Positions 26,650 through 35,859 are shown, counted from the first letter of the stretch. The stretch: 64,000 bases of DNA from Acidobacteriota bacterium (GCA_021792795.1 JAJYUB010000002.1:101164-165163); one strand, 5' to 3'. The notes: generated by a model from the sequence alone, not told the origin. Program-made: numbers and translations.

Positions 26650-27573
26650 CTATCCGCGATGATACAGTCCGTCCTTCTTCAATGTAATCACTGGGCAAGG
26701 GGCGGAGCGAATCAGCCCGTAGGCCACCCCTGCCGGCAAAAAGGCGGAAAGCTTCCGGCCCCGCTCCGCGCCCAGCACAACCAGGTCCGCCTTGGTGGCG
26801 ATCACCCGGCGAATGATCCCTTCCACCGGCTCCCCGTACACTCGATGCACGCTCACTTTGCTATCGGAACCCTTCAGCGCCTCCGCCATCAGCTCCAACT
26901 GCGATTGCGCCTCCATGTCAAGCGATGGCCCTGGCAGCTCGTTGATTTCGTCGATCGCATGGACCAGTTGCATGTGAGCGTGCATCGCTCGCGCTAAAGA
27001 GGCAGCGTAGCGAAGCGCGGTCTCCGACGGGTGCCGCAGTACGGTGGCATAAACAATGGTCTGCAATGCCAGGTTTTTCCGCGTGATGTTGCCACAGGCT
27101 GGACCGACCGTAAGCACTGGACAGGAAACCTTGCGAAGAATCGCTTCCGCCGTCGATCCCAGAATCAAGCGCTCCAGACCGCGCGCGCCGTGGGTCCCAA
27201 TCACCAGCAAATCCGGCTTCTCTTTTTGAACAAGTTGCTCCAGAGCATCGGCTACCGGTCCCTCGGCAAGAATGGCCCTGGCGTCGATTCCGCGGCCCCG
27301 AAGCTGGTTCGCCAACTGCTCCAGGTCCTCCGCCATCGCCTGCCCGATCTCGGGGGCGGCGAACACCGCCGACGGTTCCGGAGGAGAGGCGTTGCCGGCG
27401 CTCACCACACAGGTCAGCAGCAGTTCCTTGCCATAAAGATTGGTCAGGCTTTCCGCATAGGAAAGAGCGGCGATGGAAACACTGGAAAAATCGGTGGCAA
27501 CCAGTAGTCTTTGAAACGCGGCGATGGACTGTTTGGGTTCAGCAGCGACGCCTGCATGGTTCGGCTGTGCCAT
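26650..27573 (-). CDS. Tandem-domain universal stress protein
   Basis: A 307-aa protein with two Usp domains. The first starts QRLLVATDFS and has an intact nucleotide motif in GTHGARGLERLILGSTAE. The second (about 165-305) has a less canonical LGAERGRKLSAFLPAGVA. The Met at 27573 is preferred because GAGGGGGG lies upstream. A TGTGA-N6-TCACA palindrome 87 bases upstream suggests control by a CRP/FNR-family regulator. Confidence 0.88.
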   Translation of the reverse strand: MAQPNHAGVAAEPKQSIAAFQRLLVATDFSSVSIAALSYAESLTNLYGKELLLTCVVSAGNASPPEPSAVFAAPEIGQAMAEDLEQLANQLRGRGIDARAILAEGPVADALEQLVQKEKPDLLVIGTHGARGLERLILGSTAEAILRKVSCPVLTVGPACGNITRKNLALQTIVYATVLRHPSETALRYAASLARAMHAHMQLVHAIDEINELPGPSLDMEAQSQLELMAEALKGSDSKVSVHRVYGEPVEGIIRRVIATKADLVVLGAERGRKLSAFLPAGVAYGLIRSAPCPVITLKKDGLYHRG

Positions 27574-27659
27574 AGCTACCCCCCTCGACGGAGTGCCCCC
27601 ATGGTTACCATGCTGGACCGAAGCCACGCGGACAAGCAGTGACCGTCCATACGCCTGCC

Positions 27660-27675
27660 TGTGATGATGGTCACA
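27660..27675. promoter_or_regulatory. CRP/FNR-family operator candidate (TGTGA-N6-TCACA)
   Basis: TGTGATGATGGTCACA is a perfect match to the TGTGA-N6-TCACA pattern of CRP-type regulators. It lies 87 bases upstream of the Usp start at 27573 (minus strand). Similar GTGA-N6-TCAC sites stand before other redox genes in this window. Confidence 0.55.
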
Positions 27676-27790
27676 CTTTTTGCCGATCGAGACCCCACGC
27701 CGAACCAGATCGGTCCCCTCGGAAACACGCTTTCACGCCCACGCGCGAAATCGCAACCCGGAAATCCGAGGTCCAACAGGATGGCGTTGT

Positions 27791-29311
27791 TTATACGGTT
27801 TCGAGTTCCGCGCAATGCGGATGCTCGATCGATGGCGAGGAGTGGGCGAAACTGCGCGCATCCGCCGAAGAGCGGCCCGCGGACAGTGGCAACCCACGAA
27901 GCAACGTGGCGACCACCTCCGCCGCGCAATAACTGGATCGGCCAGGCGCCAGGAATTGCGGCACGCAGCCCAGGTCGTCTCCGGCGGTCACGATTCCCTG
28001 TTCCGTTCGGCTTCCATTCCTTGCCTGCGGATGGCCAATGTTCGCCAGCAGCGCGTTGCACAGGCATTTTCTGCCGAGGGAATCTTCCGCGTTGCCGCCC
28101 TTTGAAACATACAGGCTGAGCGGCTCGGCGGCGCAACGATACCCGACCGTGCCTTCCGGCGTCCGATACGCCTCATGCAAGAACCCCAGATCGCAGATGC
28201 GCGGCCTCGCGGCATACACTTCCGGCTCCGAACCGGTGCCTTCCAATCGCGCCACCTTGAAAGGAAATCTTGTCGGAGACGCCAGCGGATCGGTGAAAAC
28301 GCGCGCCTCGCCGGCCATGGCTTTTGCCAATAATGCCCGCTTGTAGTCCTCGCGCAGGCCCGACTCATCGCAGAACTCAAACGCCGTTCCGACCTGGACC
28401 CCTGTAGCGCCCTGCTCCAGCGCCTCGCGAAGTTTCTCCGGATGCCCATACCCGCCGGCCAACCAGAATGGCACGCCCAGCTCGCGCAATTTTCCCATGT
28501 CGATGGCGTCTCGCTCGCCATAGATCGGTTCGCCCGCATCGGACAACTGCGCCTTCCCGCGCGGCGGAGCATTGTGGCCGCCGGCCGTTCTCATCTCGAC
28601 GACCAGCCCGTCCACTCTTCCATTCGCCTTTTTCAACATGGTGGTCGCCAGCGTGTTGGAGGAAACGATGGCAAGAAATTTCGGCCGCGTCAGCGGGGCC
28701 AGCTCGCATTCCATATACTCGCGCGGATTGAAGACCATGGCCGCATCCTCGCCCTCCAATGCGCCCGTCACATGGACCGTATATTCCGCCGAACGATGCT
28801 TCACATAGCGGTCCAGCACGCCCGGAATTTTCAGCGGAATTCCCGCTCCCATCGCCACATATCCCACCCCGGCCAGCATCGCGCCATAGATCGTTGACAG
28901 GTGCGCCGTCTGGACCTTTTCCAGATAGTTGATTCCCACCGGGTTGTTGTGGCCTTCGCGCGCCAGAAATACTTCGACAAAGTTGCTGACGATGTCCAGT
29001 TCAATCAATTCGCGAGGATTGTCTTTCTCGTGCGGCGGCGCCAGCCGGTACGGTGTCCGTTCGCTCTTGCCGCCGGCGATAAAGTACCGCTGCCAGATGC
29101 GCTCTGCCATGGCGGAAAACGGGAATGCATTCAGGCCGCGCCGCATGTGTCCGCCGGGATCGCCATCTTGCAAGCGCCGCGCAAGGATCTGGTCCAGCGC
29201 CGTCCCCGAGACCACGCCCAGTTGGCCGAGCCGCGACACAGTCTGGGCCAATCGCCAATTCGAAACGCCCGCGCCCATGCCGCCTTGAAGGATCACTGGA
29301 TATTTATTCAT
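27791..29311 (-). CDS. Nitronate monooxygenase-family FMN oxidoreductase
   Basis: A 506-aa TIM-barrel flavoprotein related to 2-nitropropane dioxygenase/enoyl reductase FabK. It starts MNKYPVILQGGMGAGVSNWR and carries GGHNAPPRGK and PFWLAGGYGHPEKL, with the phosphate-binding GATGVQVGTAFEFCDESG. The Met at 29311 was chosen because the family starts at this point. The C-terminal segment beyond the barrel holds several Cys residues (GRKCLCNALLANIG). It diverges from the protoporphyrinogen oxidase gene across a 284-bp region holding two GTGA-N6-TCAC sites. Confidence 0.85.
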   Translation of the reverse strand: MNKYPVILQGGMGAGVSNWRLAQTVSRLGQLGVVSGTALDQILARRLQDGDPGGHMRRGLNAFPFSAMAERIWQRYFIAGGKSERTPYRLAPPHEKDNPRELIELDIVSNFVEVFLAREGHNNPVGINYLEKVQTAHLSTIYGAMLAGVGYVAMGAGIPLKIPGVLDRYVKHRSAEYTVHVTGALEGEDAAMVFNPREYMECELAPLTRPKFLAIVSSNTLATTMLKKANGRVDGLVVEMRTAGGHNAPPRGKAQLSDAGEPIYGERDAIDMGKLRELGVPFWLAGGYGHPEKLREALEQGATGVQVGTAFEFCDESGLREDYKRALLAKAMAGEARVFTDPLASPTRFPFKVARLEGTGSEPEVYAARPRICDLGFLHEAYRTPEGTVGYRCAAEPLSLYVSKGGNAEDSLGRKCLCNALLANIGHPQARNGSRTEQGIVTAGDDLGCVPQFLAPGRSSYCAAEVVATLLRGLPLSAGRSSADARSFAHSSPSIEHPHCAELETV

Positions 29312-29451
29312 CGCAATCGTATTCTTGCACTTTACAGTGCCGGAGAGTGTCGTAGTTTTGTAATTTTCGCGGCGCGTATCTGCTTCGAACAGCATGTTGG
29401 CAGCGCTGTTGCAGCCAACTCCCCCATCCAGTCGCATCGCCGAATCGGCGA

Positions 29452-29467
29452 TGTGACCTGCGTCACT
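29452..29467. promoter_or_regulatory. CRP/FNR-family operator candidate
   Basis: GTGACCTGCGTCAC at 29453-29466, a GTGA-N6-TCAC palindrome in the divergent region between the nitronate monooxygenase and protoporphyrinogen oxidase genes, about 140 bases from each start. Confidence 0.5.
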
Positions 29468-29501
29468 GCACAGGGGAATTCCAATCGTTACCGTTGGTGA
29501 C

Positions 29502-29517
29502 AGTGACACAGGTCACG
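29502..29517. promoter_or_regulatory. CRP/FNR-family operator candidate
   Basis: GTGACACAGGTCAC at 29503-29516, a second GTGA-N6-TCAC site 50 bases (about five helical turns) from the one at 29453, so both would lie on the same DNA face upstream of the protoporphyrinogen oxidase start at 29596. Confidence 0.5.
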
Positions 29518-29595
29518 TTGCATCCGCGGACCTTCCCGGATGCGGTGTCTCGTCGCCGTGACGACGGCGCGGGTAGACTGGAAACGAGCGATGCG

Positions 29596-31239
29596 ATGAG
29601 GAAGATTGCCATCATTGGCGGCGGAATCACAGGACTGGCGACCGCATTCTATCTGCGGCAATCTGCCCATGCCGCGCTTGAGATCGCGCTGATTGAAAGC
29701 GCCCCACGCCTCGGCGGAAAAATCGTCTCATCGCATGAGAACGGCTTCGTTGTCGAGTGCGGCCCAGATTCCTTCATCACCCAGAAGACCGCGGCCATCG
29801 CCCTCTGTCGCGATCTCGGACTCGGCGAGCAACTGATTGGCTCCAGGTCCGGCAAGCCTACCTATGTCTGGGATCGTGGAGAGCTGCATCCGATCCCCGA
29901 AGGCATGATGCTGATGGCCCCCACCATGATGCTTCCCTTTTTGCGGTCGCGGCTCATCTCCTGGCCTGGAAAATTGCGCATGGGAATGGAAATGTTCTTG
30001 CCGCGACGCGACGAAACTGGCGACGAAAGCCTGGCCAGTTTTACCCGCCGGCGCTTAGGCGAAGAAGCCCTGGAAAAAATTGCCGCCCCATTGATGGCCG
30101 GGATCTTCGCCGCCGATCCTGAAAAACTCAGCCTGCAAAGCACCTTCCCCATGTTTCTCGAGATGGAGAAAAAGTACGGCAGCCTGTTGCGCGGAATCTT
30201 GAAGAAAAAACAGGCCAGCGCGCGCGGTCCTGTTCCCTCCGGGCCCAAGTCTCTGCCCGCCCCCATGTTCATGACGCTGCGCGGCGGCTTGCAGCAGTTG
30301 GTGGATGCGCTGGCGGCGCGCCTCCATCTGGAAACGATCGTGCTCCATCGCCAAGTGCTCGGCGTCACTCGCGAACATGACCGCTACCAGATTGAATTGA
30401 ACGACGGCTCCCGCATCTGGGCGGATGAAGTTGTGTTCGCCACGCCTGCGGACATTACCGCGGACCTGGTCCGCGCCATCGATCCCGTACTCGCCTTCAA
30501 ACTCCGCGCCATTCGCTACGTCTCCACGGCAACGGTGTCGCTTGCGTTCCTACGCGGCGACTTGAAAACTCCGCTGAATGGCGCCGGATTTCTGGTCCCG
30601 CACAGCGCGCATCGCAAGATTACCGCCTGCTCCTGGTCGTCGCAGAAATTTTCCAACCGAGCGCCAGACGAGTTTGAATTGGTTCGCGTCTTTATTGGCG
30701 GCGCCCGCGCGGAAGCCCTGGCGGAGCAGGGCGACGACGCCCTGATCGATCTGGCCCGCCAGGAACTGCGCGTCCTGATGGGCATCACGGCGCAGCCGGC
30801 ATTGGCCAGGGCCTATCGCTGGTCGAAGGCGAATCCACAGTACGATGTCGGCCACGCCGCGCGCATTGCTGAAATTGAGCGCATCGCCGCTTGGCATCCA
30901 GGATTGCATCTGGCCGGCGCCGCCTACCATGGCGCCGGCATCCCGGACTGCATTTCCAGCGGCATGAGGACCGCCATGGAGATTGCCAAGAGACTTGTTG
31001 ACCCACAGGACACCGACGGACCCGCCCACGTTCCCACTTCCGATTCGCTGAAGGAGAATCAAAGCTATGACTTCCATCGACATTCGAGCGCTCGCTGCAA
31101 CTTCACCCAAACCGACCCATCGTCCCGCGGCCCACGACTATTCCAGGAACCCGATGCTCGTCTATTGGGAGATGACCCAGGCCTGCGCCCTGGCCTGTCG
31201 TCATTGTCGCGCCGAGGCCGTCTCCACACCGCACCCTGA
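29596..31239 (+). CDS. hemY: Oxygen-dependent protoporphyrinogen oxidase (HemY/HemG type)
   Basis: FAD enzyme that oxidises protoporphyrinogen IX to protoporphyrin IX. It starts MRKIAIIGGGITGLATAFYL (dinucleotide-binding motif), with RLGGKIVS and an ECGPDSF motif next. The C-terminal FAD motif is LHLAGAAYHGAGIPDCISSG. The family normally ends soon after this point. Here the frame continues about 80 codons and overlaps the next gene by 173 bases in another frame, so the last 60 or so residues look unnatural. A lost stop codon or a late frameshift is possible. Confidence 0.88.
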   Translation: MRKIAIIGGGITGLATAFYLRQSAHAALEIALIESAPRLGGKIVSSHENGFVVECGPDSFITQKTAAIALCRDLGLGEQLIGSRSGKPTYVWDRGELHPIPEGMMLMAPTMMLPFLRSRLISWPGKLRMGMEMFLPRRDETGDESLASFTRRRLGEEALEKIAAPLMAGIFAADPEKLSLQSTFPMFLEMEKKYGSLLRGILKKKQASARGPVPSGPKSLPAPMFMTLRGGLQQLVDALAARLHLETIVLHRQVLGVTREHDRYQIELNDGSRIWADEVVFATPADITADLVRAIDPVLAFKLRAIRYVSTATVSLAFLRGDLKTPLNGAGFLVPHSAHRKITACSWSSQKFSNRAPDEFELVRVFIGGARAEALAEQGDDALIDLARQELRVLMGITAQPALARAYRWSKANPQYDVGHAARIAEIERIAAWHPGLHLAGAAYHGAGIPDCISSGMRTAMEIAKRLVDPQDTDGPAHVPTSDSLKENQSYDFHRHSSARCNFTQTDPSSRGPRLFQEPDARLLGDDPGLRPGLSSLSRRGRLHTAP

Positions 31240-32203
31240 CCAGTTGACCAACGCGGAAAGCAAAGACCTGCTGCGCCAGATTGCCGCCTTCGACAAGCCG
31301 CATCTCATCCTGACTGGCGGCGATCCTCTCAAGCGCGCCGACATTTACGAACTCATCGACGAAGCGCGTGCGCTCGACCTCACTGTCTCCATTACCCCCA
31401 GCGCCACTCCCGAACTCACCCGCGACGTACTGGAAAAGTTGAAAGCCCACGGAATCGACAGCCTCGGTCTCAGTCTCGATGGTTCTACCGCCGCGCGTCA
31501 TGAAGCCGTTCGCGGTGTGCCCGGCTGCTTTGACTGGACCATCCGCGCCATGAAAGATGCCGGCGAATTAGGATTTCCCATTCAGGTCAACACCCTGGTC
31601 TCCGAGGAAACAGCCGACGACCTGCCCGCCATCTTTGAGCTGCTGAAATCCATGAAGGTGATGCGTTGGAGCCTCTTCTTTCTGATCGCCGTTGGCCGCG
31701 GCAAGACCCTGCAGCCCGTCTCCCCGGAGCACGGCGAAGAACTGATGCGCTGGATTTACGATCTCTCCCGCACCGCGCCGTTCCAGGTCAAAACGACGGA
31801 AGCCCCGTCCTATCGCCGCATCGCGTTGAACGAGATGCGTCGCGAGGGAATGTCCGCGCAGGAAATCGAGCGCACTCCCGTCTATCGCGGATTTGGCATT
31901 CGCGACGGCCACGGTATCATGTTCGTCTCCAACCAGGGCGACGTATATCCCGCCGGCTTTCTGCCTCTCGCCGTCGGCAACGTCCGCCAGAACAGCCTGC
32001 AGGCAATCTATCGCGATTCGCCCGTCTTCCGCGGCCTGCATACGCCCAGCCAGTTCAAGGGCAAGTGTGGACTGTGCGAATATTCCGCGCTCTGCGGCGG
32101 CTCCCGCGCCCGCGCCTTCGCCTATACCGGCGATCCGCTGGCCAGCGATCCCTTCTGCCCCTACGAGCCCAAATCCCTCCACCACCGCTCCGCTGGAGCG
32201 TAG
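31067..32203 (+). CDS. Radical SAM/SPASM protein (TIGR04053/AhbD-like)
   Basis: A 378-aa radical SAM enzyme. The cluster motif is CALACRHC near residues 40-47, followed by LTGGDPL. The C-terminal SPASM domain has CGLCEYSALCGGSRARA and a final Cys in DPFCPYEP for auxiliary clusters. An AAGGAG site precedes the ATG. Following protoporphyrinogen oxidase, it may act in heme or heme-like maturation, as AhbD and NirJ relatives do; that role is inference. Its 3' end is duplicated at 32926-33073. Confidence 0.87.
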   Translation: MTSIDIRALAATSPKPTHRPAAHDYSRNPMLVYWEMTQACALACRHCRAEAVSTPHPDQLTNAESKDLLRQIAAFDKPHLILTGGDPLKRADIYELIDEARALDLTVSITPSATPELTRDVLEKLKAHGIDSLGLSLDGSTAARHEAVRGVPGCFDWTIRAMKDAGELGFPIQVNTLVSEETADDLPAIFELLKSMKVMRWSLFFLIAVGRGKTLQPVSPEHGEELMRWIYDLSRTAPFQVKTTEAPSYRRIALNEMRREGMSAQEIERTPVYRGFGIRDGHGIMFVSNQGDVYPAGFLPLAVGNVRQNSLQAIYRDSPVFRGLHTPSQFKGKCGLCEYSALCGGSRARAFAYTGDPLASDPFCPYEPKSLHHRSAGA

Positions 32204-32292
32204 GAATAGGCTTCGGGTTTGCTATCCGGCCACCCACCCCTGCGCGTCCTTTCGATGTGAGAGAAGCCCGCAAGATGAAAGACAGGCGATCC

Positions 32293-32697
32293 TCAACCCA
32301 TGTCGACGCGTGTCTGCAAGACTTCCGGGCCCTCTGGCGAAGTTACGGTTGCGCTTTGCTCGGCGGTGATGAAAATATCGCAGCTCTTCGCCGTGGTGAC
32401 CGTCTTCAGTTCCCCTTCTAAGTTCTTGTTCACGCGTATCGCGCCTGCATTCGTGGCATCCCCGCCGATGGGACGAATCCAGAGGACATACACATTTGCC
32501 GGAGGGGTCAGCTTCGAGGGAGGTGCCAGATGGGTGACCTTAATATCCAGCTCTGTGTTGCGATTGGGGCTGCCTTTCTTGGCGCTGATGATCCCGCTTG
32601 CTGCCGGAACACTGCTGTTGGCGACCATGTGGTAAGTCTTGGCAGATGAAAACGGCCAGACAAAAAGAAATAGAACCAGGACGGAAATGCTTTTCAT
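32293..32697 (-). CDS. Small secreted protein of unknown function
   Basis: A 134-aa protein with a clear signal peptide (MKSISVLVLFLFVWPFSSA) and an AAGGAG site nine bases upstream of the ATG. The mature part is predicted to be beta-rich (TELDIKVTHLAPP, ANVYVLWIRP, GELKTVTTAKSCDIFITAE) and holds one Cys. I do not recognise a characterised family. It lies between the radical SAM gene and a degraded copy of that gene's 3' end, in the opposite orientation. Confidence 0.7.
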   Translation of the reverse strand: MKSISVLVLFLFVWPFSSAKTYHMVANSSVPAASGIISAKKGSPNRNTELDIKVTHLAPPSKLTPPANVYVLWIRPIGGDATNAGAIRVNKNLEGELKTVTTAKSCDIFITAEQSATVTSPEGPEVLQTRVDMG

Positions 32698-32925
32698 ATT
32701 CTCCTTGTAAGAATGATGTCGACGCCTGAAAGTGTGGGTGAGATTGCGTGGATGACACCGGATGCGTTCTTGCGCACATTCAGCACATGCGGTACCACTA
32801 GGCGACTTGAGTCTCACCACAGCGGTAATTCTGGTGCGCTTCGCTCCCTTAGAAGAAGAGCGAAATGATGTCTTTAGTGAATAGGATGCGTCGCAGGCCC
32901 GTGCAGTTGCCTTTCGCAGGAACGA

Positions 32926-33073
32926 TACGCCCAGCCAGTTCAAGGGCAAGTGCGGAGCCTGCGAATACTCCGCCCACTGCGGCGTCTCCCGCGCCCGCGC
33001 CTTCGCTTACACCGGCGATCCATTCTGTCCCTACCAGCCCAAGGCCCTCCCCCACCGCTCCGCTGGAGCGTAG
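32926..33073 (+). pseudogene. Duplicated, truncated 3' end of the radical SAM/SPASM gene
   Basis: From TACGCCCAGCCAGTTCAAGG to the TAG at 33071-33073 this stretch repeats the last 163 bases of the gene ending at 32203. It encodes [18 protein letters not shown] and ends in HRSAGA like the original. Compared with the intact gene, five codons (LASDP) are missing in frame and several substitutions are present. No start codon or upstream part exists, so it is a remnant. The secreted-protein gene lies between the two copies. Confidence 0.8.
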
Positions 33074-33187
33074 CGCCAAGATTGCCGGTTGCCTCACCTT
33101 CCGCATCGCGTCACCGAGGGTGCCCCATCCTCGCGCGACTAGGCTCGGAGAGAACAACGCCCGCAATGCAGTCACTTTGAAACTGCG

Positions 33188-35080
33188 CTACGTACTCTTC
33201 CCCGCCACCGGCAGATGAAAATCGCTCAACTGGCCCACCGGAAGAATCATGCGCAGCGAGTTCAAGATCGACAGCAAATCGATCGCCTCCTGCGCAAGCG
33301 CGCCTTGAATCGGCGTCAAATAGCCTAGGCTCGCCGCGCACATTCCCGCCAGACTCAGCAGCATCCCTCCCACCGCGCTGGTCAGGGCAATCCGGCGCAT
33401 CCTGGTACCGATGTGCATCAGCTCATCCACGCTCGCCAGCGAGGACTGCAGAATCACCGCTCCCGCCGCCTCGGTCGTAATGTCGCTGTTCACCCCCAGC
33501 GCCACGCCCGCAGTCGCCGCCATCATCGCCGGCGCGTCATTGATGCCATCCCCCAGGTACAGCGTCGGCGCTTCCGCCGTCAACTGTCGCACCACGATGA
33601 GCTTCTGCTCCGGGCTCATCCCGCCATGCACATGCGTCAACCCCATACTGCTGGCAAATTGCTCCACCTCCGCCGGCCGGTCTCCGGAGAGCAGAACGAT
33701 CTCCGTAATCGCGTGCTTCGGCCCAAGGTGGGCAAGAAACGGCCGGCTCTCGCCGCGCGGCTCATCCAGAAAACGCAGCACCCCCGCCAGCGCGCCATCT
33801 CGCAACAGCACGCATTCCAGACCCGGCGCCGTCGGCGGCAAATGACTTGCGGCTTCTTTGTCTATCCGGCCGCGGCCCGTCAGCGTCCACGCGTGGCCGT
33901 CGATTTCTCCGGTCAGCCCCGTCCCCGGCGCTTCCGAAACCTCTCCCACGCCAATCAGCGGAATTTGCTCGCGCCTGGCCGCGTCCAAAACAGCCTTTGC
34001 CAGCGGATGTTTTGAGTAGCGTTCCAGGCTGGCGGCAAATTGCAACAGCGTCGCGCGCGCCAGCGACCCGATCGGAATCGCCTCCGTCAAACTTGGTTCG
34101 CCATACGTCAACGTGCCCGTTTTATCGACGATCAGCGTTTTACAGGAGTCCAGCTTTTCCAGAATGGAAGGATCTTTGATCACGATGCCGTAGCGCGCTC
34201 CAACAGAAATCGCCCCGATAATCGCCACCGGAATCGCAATCAGCAACGGACACGGCGTGGCAATCACCAGCACCGCTAGAAAGCGTTCCGCATGTCCGCT
34301 GATCAGCCAGCTCGCAAGCGCAATCAACACCGCCAGCGGCGTATACCATCCGCCAATGCGATCGCCCAGCCGCCGGATCGCCGGCCGGTCTTCTTCCGAG
34401 GCATGCAGCACCTCGACGATCTTTGCATACCGCGAATCGCTGGCAATTTTTGTCGCCCGGATCGTCAGCGCGGAATTTCCGTTGATCGCCCCTGAAAGCA
34501 CCATCGTGCCCGGCGCTTTCTCCATCAGATACGGTTCGCCGGTCAGGTACGATTCATCCATACTGCCCAGGCCGCCCACCACCACTCCATCCACCGGGCA
34601 CAGTTCGTGCGGATACAGCATGATCAGGTCGCCCACCGCAATCCGCTCGCTGGGAACATCGACCGCCGCGCCGTCCGCCGCAACCCGGTGGGCGATTTCC
34701 GGCATGCGCTTCGCCAACGCTCCCAGCACGGAGGATGCCCGACGTGTCGCATACGTCTCCAAAGTCTGTCCGCCGGAAAGCATCAGAATCACAATCGCCG
34801 CCACCCAATACTCATGCAGGATTACGGCGGTTACGATGGAGATCGCAGCCAGAAGATCGACGCTGAAATTCCCCCGTATCATCTCTCGCATCAGCTCGAA
34901 AAGAATGGGAAGACTCGACCCCACAATGCCAACCAGCAGCAGGCGGTCCGTGGCCGTGGAATTGTGCAGCGCAAATTTGGCGATCAGCGCCGCCGTCATC
35001 GCGATGCCCGTGAAAATCAGGACCGCGGTATCTCCGCTGACTTTTTCGAACCATTGGGCCGGTTTGGTCTTCGAGCGCAT
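33188..35080 (-). CDS. P1B-type heavy-metal-translocating ATPase
   Basis: A 630-aa metal pump without an N-terminal metal-binding domain. It has membrane helices at about 20-110, the actuator loop with LTGEPYL, the transmembrane metal site TPCPL, the phosphorylation motif DKTGTLT, an HP pair in SKHPLA, and the hinge GDGINDAP. The start at 35080 has AAAGG seven bases upstream; an earlier TTG frame is less likely. Metal specificity cannot be fixed because the site is CPL, not CPC, CPH or SPC. Confidence 0.85.
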   Translation of the reverse strand: MRSKTKPAQWFEKVSGDTAVLIFTGIAMTAALIAKFALHNSTATDRLLLVGIVGSSLPILFELMREMIRGNFSVDLLAAISIVTAVILHEYWVAAIVILMLSGGQTLETYATRRASSVLGALAKRMPEIAHRVAADGAAVDVPSERIAVGDLIMLYPHELCPVDGVVVGGLGSMDESYLTGEPYLMEKAPGTMVLSGAINGNSALTIRATKIASDSRYAKIVEVLHASEEDRPAIRRLGDRIGGWYTPLAVLIALASWLISGHAERFLAVLVIATPCPLLIAIPVAIIGAISVGARYGIVIKDPSILEKLDSCKTLIVDKTGTLTYGEPSLTEAIPIGSLARATLLQFAASLERYSKHPLAKAVLDAARREQIPLIGVGEVSEAPGTGLTGEIDGHAWTLTGRGRIDKEAASHLPPTAPGLECVLLRDGALAGVLRFLDEPRGESRPFLAHLGPKHAITEIVLLSGDRPAEVEQFASSMGLTHVHGGMSPEQKLIVVRQLTAEAPTLYLGDGINDAPAMMAATAGVALGVNSDITTEAAGAVILQSSLASVDELMHIGTRMRRIALTSAVGGMLLSLAGMCAASLGYLTPIQGALAQEAIDLLSILNSLRMILPVGQLSDFHLPVAGKST

Positions 35081-35391
35081 GATCGACCTTTGGAACTCGG
35101 ACAGCAACTGGTTGTAAAAAATATTTTTTACCGGGGCGTGGCGTCAGCCGCGCCGTAAATCGTCATCGAAACGCAGTGGCCCTGGCCGCTGAGGGGCTGT
35201 CCCTCGCCTTCATCGGAAATGGATGCAAACAGTTCTCGTGACTTCTGCGCAGTTGGGAAGCCTGGAGTCGGTCCAATAGGTTCCAGTTATATCTTCTCTG
35301 CGTCACGCTCTTCGGTGATGCAGGTCACTCGTGGCGCGCAGAATCGCTATTCAATTCCCTCGTTTTTAGCGCATACTGGAAGGTAGTCTCG
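35081..35391. other. Divergent intergenic region between P1B-ATPase and ccmE
   Basis: About 310 bases with no credible gene. It holds the promoters for both directions and a GTGA-N6-TCAC palindrome at 35315-35328. Confidence 0.6.
35314..35329. promoter_or_regulatory. CRP/FNR-family operator candidate upstream of ccmE
   Basis: GTGATGCAGGTCAC at 35315-35328 (GTGA-N6-TCAC), 64 bases before the ccmE start and facing the P1B-ATPase on the other side. Confidence 0.5.
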
Positions 35392-35859
35392 ATGGAAATG
35401 TCTGGGAGAAGTTCGGTGCGGAAAAACTCTGTTGGAATTCGCGTTGCCATCGCCACGGTCGTCATTGTCGGCACCATCCTGTACCTGGCCGTGACCGGCG
35501 TCCGGGCCAACAAAAGCTATTACGTCACTATTCAGGAACTGCAATCCATGGGCAATCGCGCCTACACGCGCCACCTGCGGGTCGCCGGCAACGTCGAGCC
35601 GGGTTCCATCCAGCGCGACGGCGCCCACGCGCAGTTCGTTCTGGTGGAGCAGGGCCGCAAACTCCAGGTCAACTACACCGGCGGCGATCCGCCGCCCGAC
35701 ACATTCAAAGACAACGCCCAGGCGCTTGCCGTGGGGATGTACGGACGCGATGGCGTCTTCCACGCCACCCAAATCCAGGCCAAGTGCGCGTCAAAGTACG
35801 CCCCGGCAAAACCAGGAGAGAAGCCCCAGCAGTCCGCCTCCATGGCGCAGCCACAGTGA
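35392..35859 (+). CDS. ccmE: Cytochrome c maturation heme chaperone CcmE, CxxxY variant
   Basis: A 155-aa membrane-anchored heme chaperone. A helix at about 17-37 is followed by the OB-fold domain (HLRVAGNVEPGSI, KLQVNYTGGDPPPDTFKDN). The heme-binding site, HxxxY in most CcmE proteins, reads CASKY here, with Cys at 132 and Tyr at 136. This CxxxY form is known from some sulfate reducers and archaea with the modified System I*. A Pro/Lys/Gln tail follows. ccmC is 123 bp downstream. Confidence 0.9.
   Translation: MEMSGRSSVRKNSVGIRVAIATVVIVGTILYLAVTGVRANKSYYVTIQELQSMGNRAYTRHLRVAGNVEPGSIQRDGAHAQFVLVEQGRKLQVNYTGGDPPPDTFKDNAQALAVGMYGRDGVFHATQIQAKCASKYAPAKPGEKPQQSASMAQPQ

Noticed and set aside
32860..33218. 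117-codon plus-strand frame over the duplicated SPASM tail
   Set aside because: It is in a different frame from the true remnant and has a low-complexity Pro/Ala composition.
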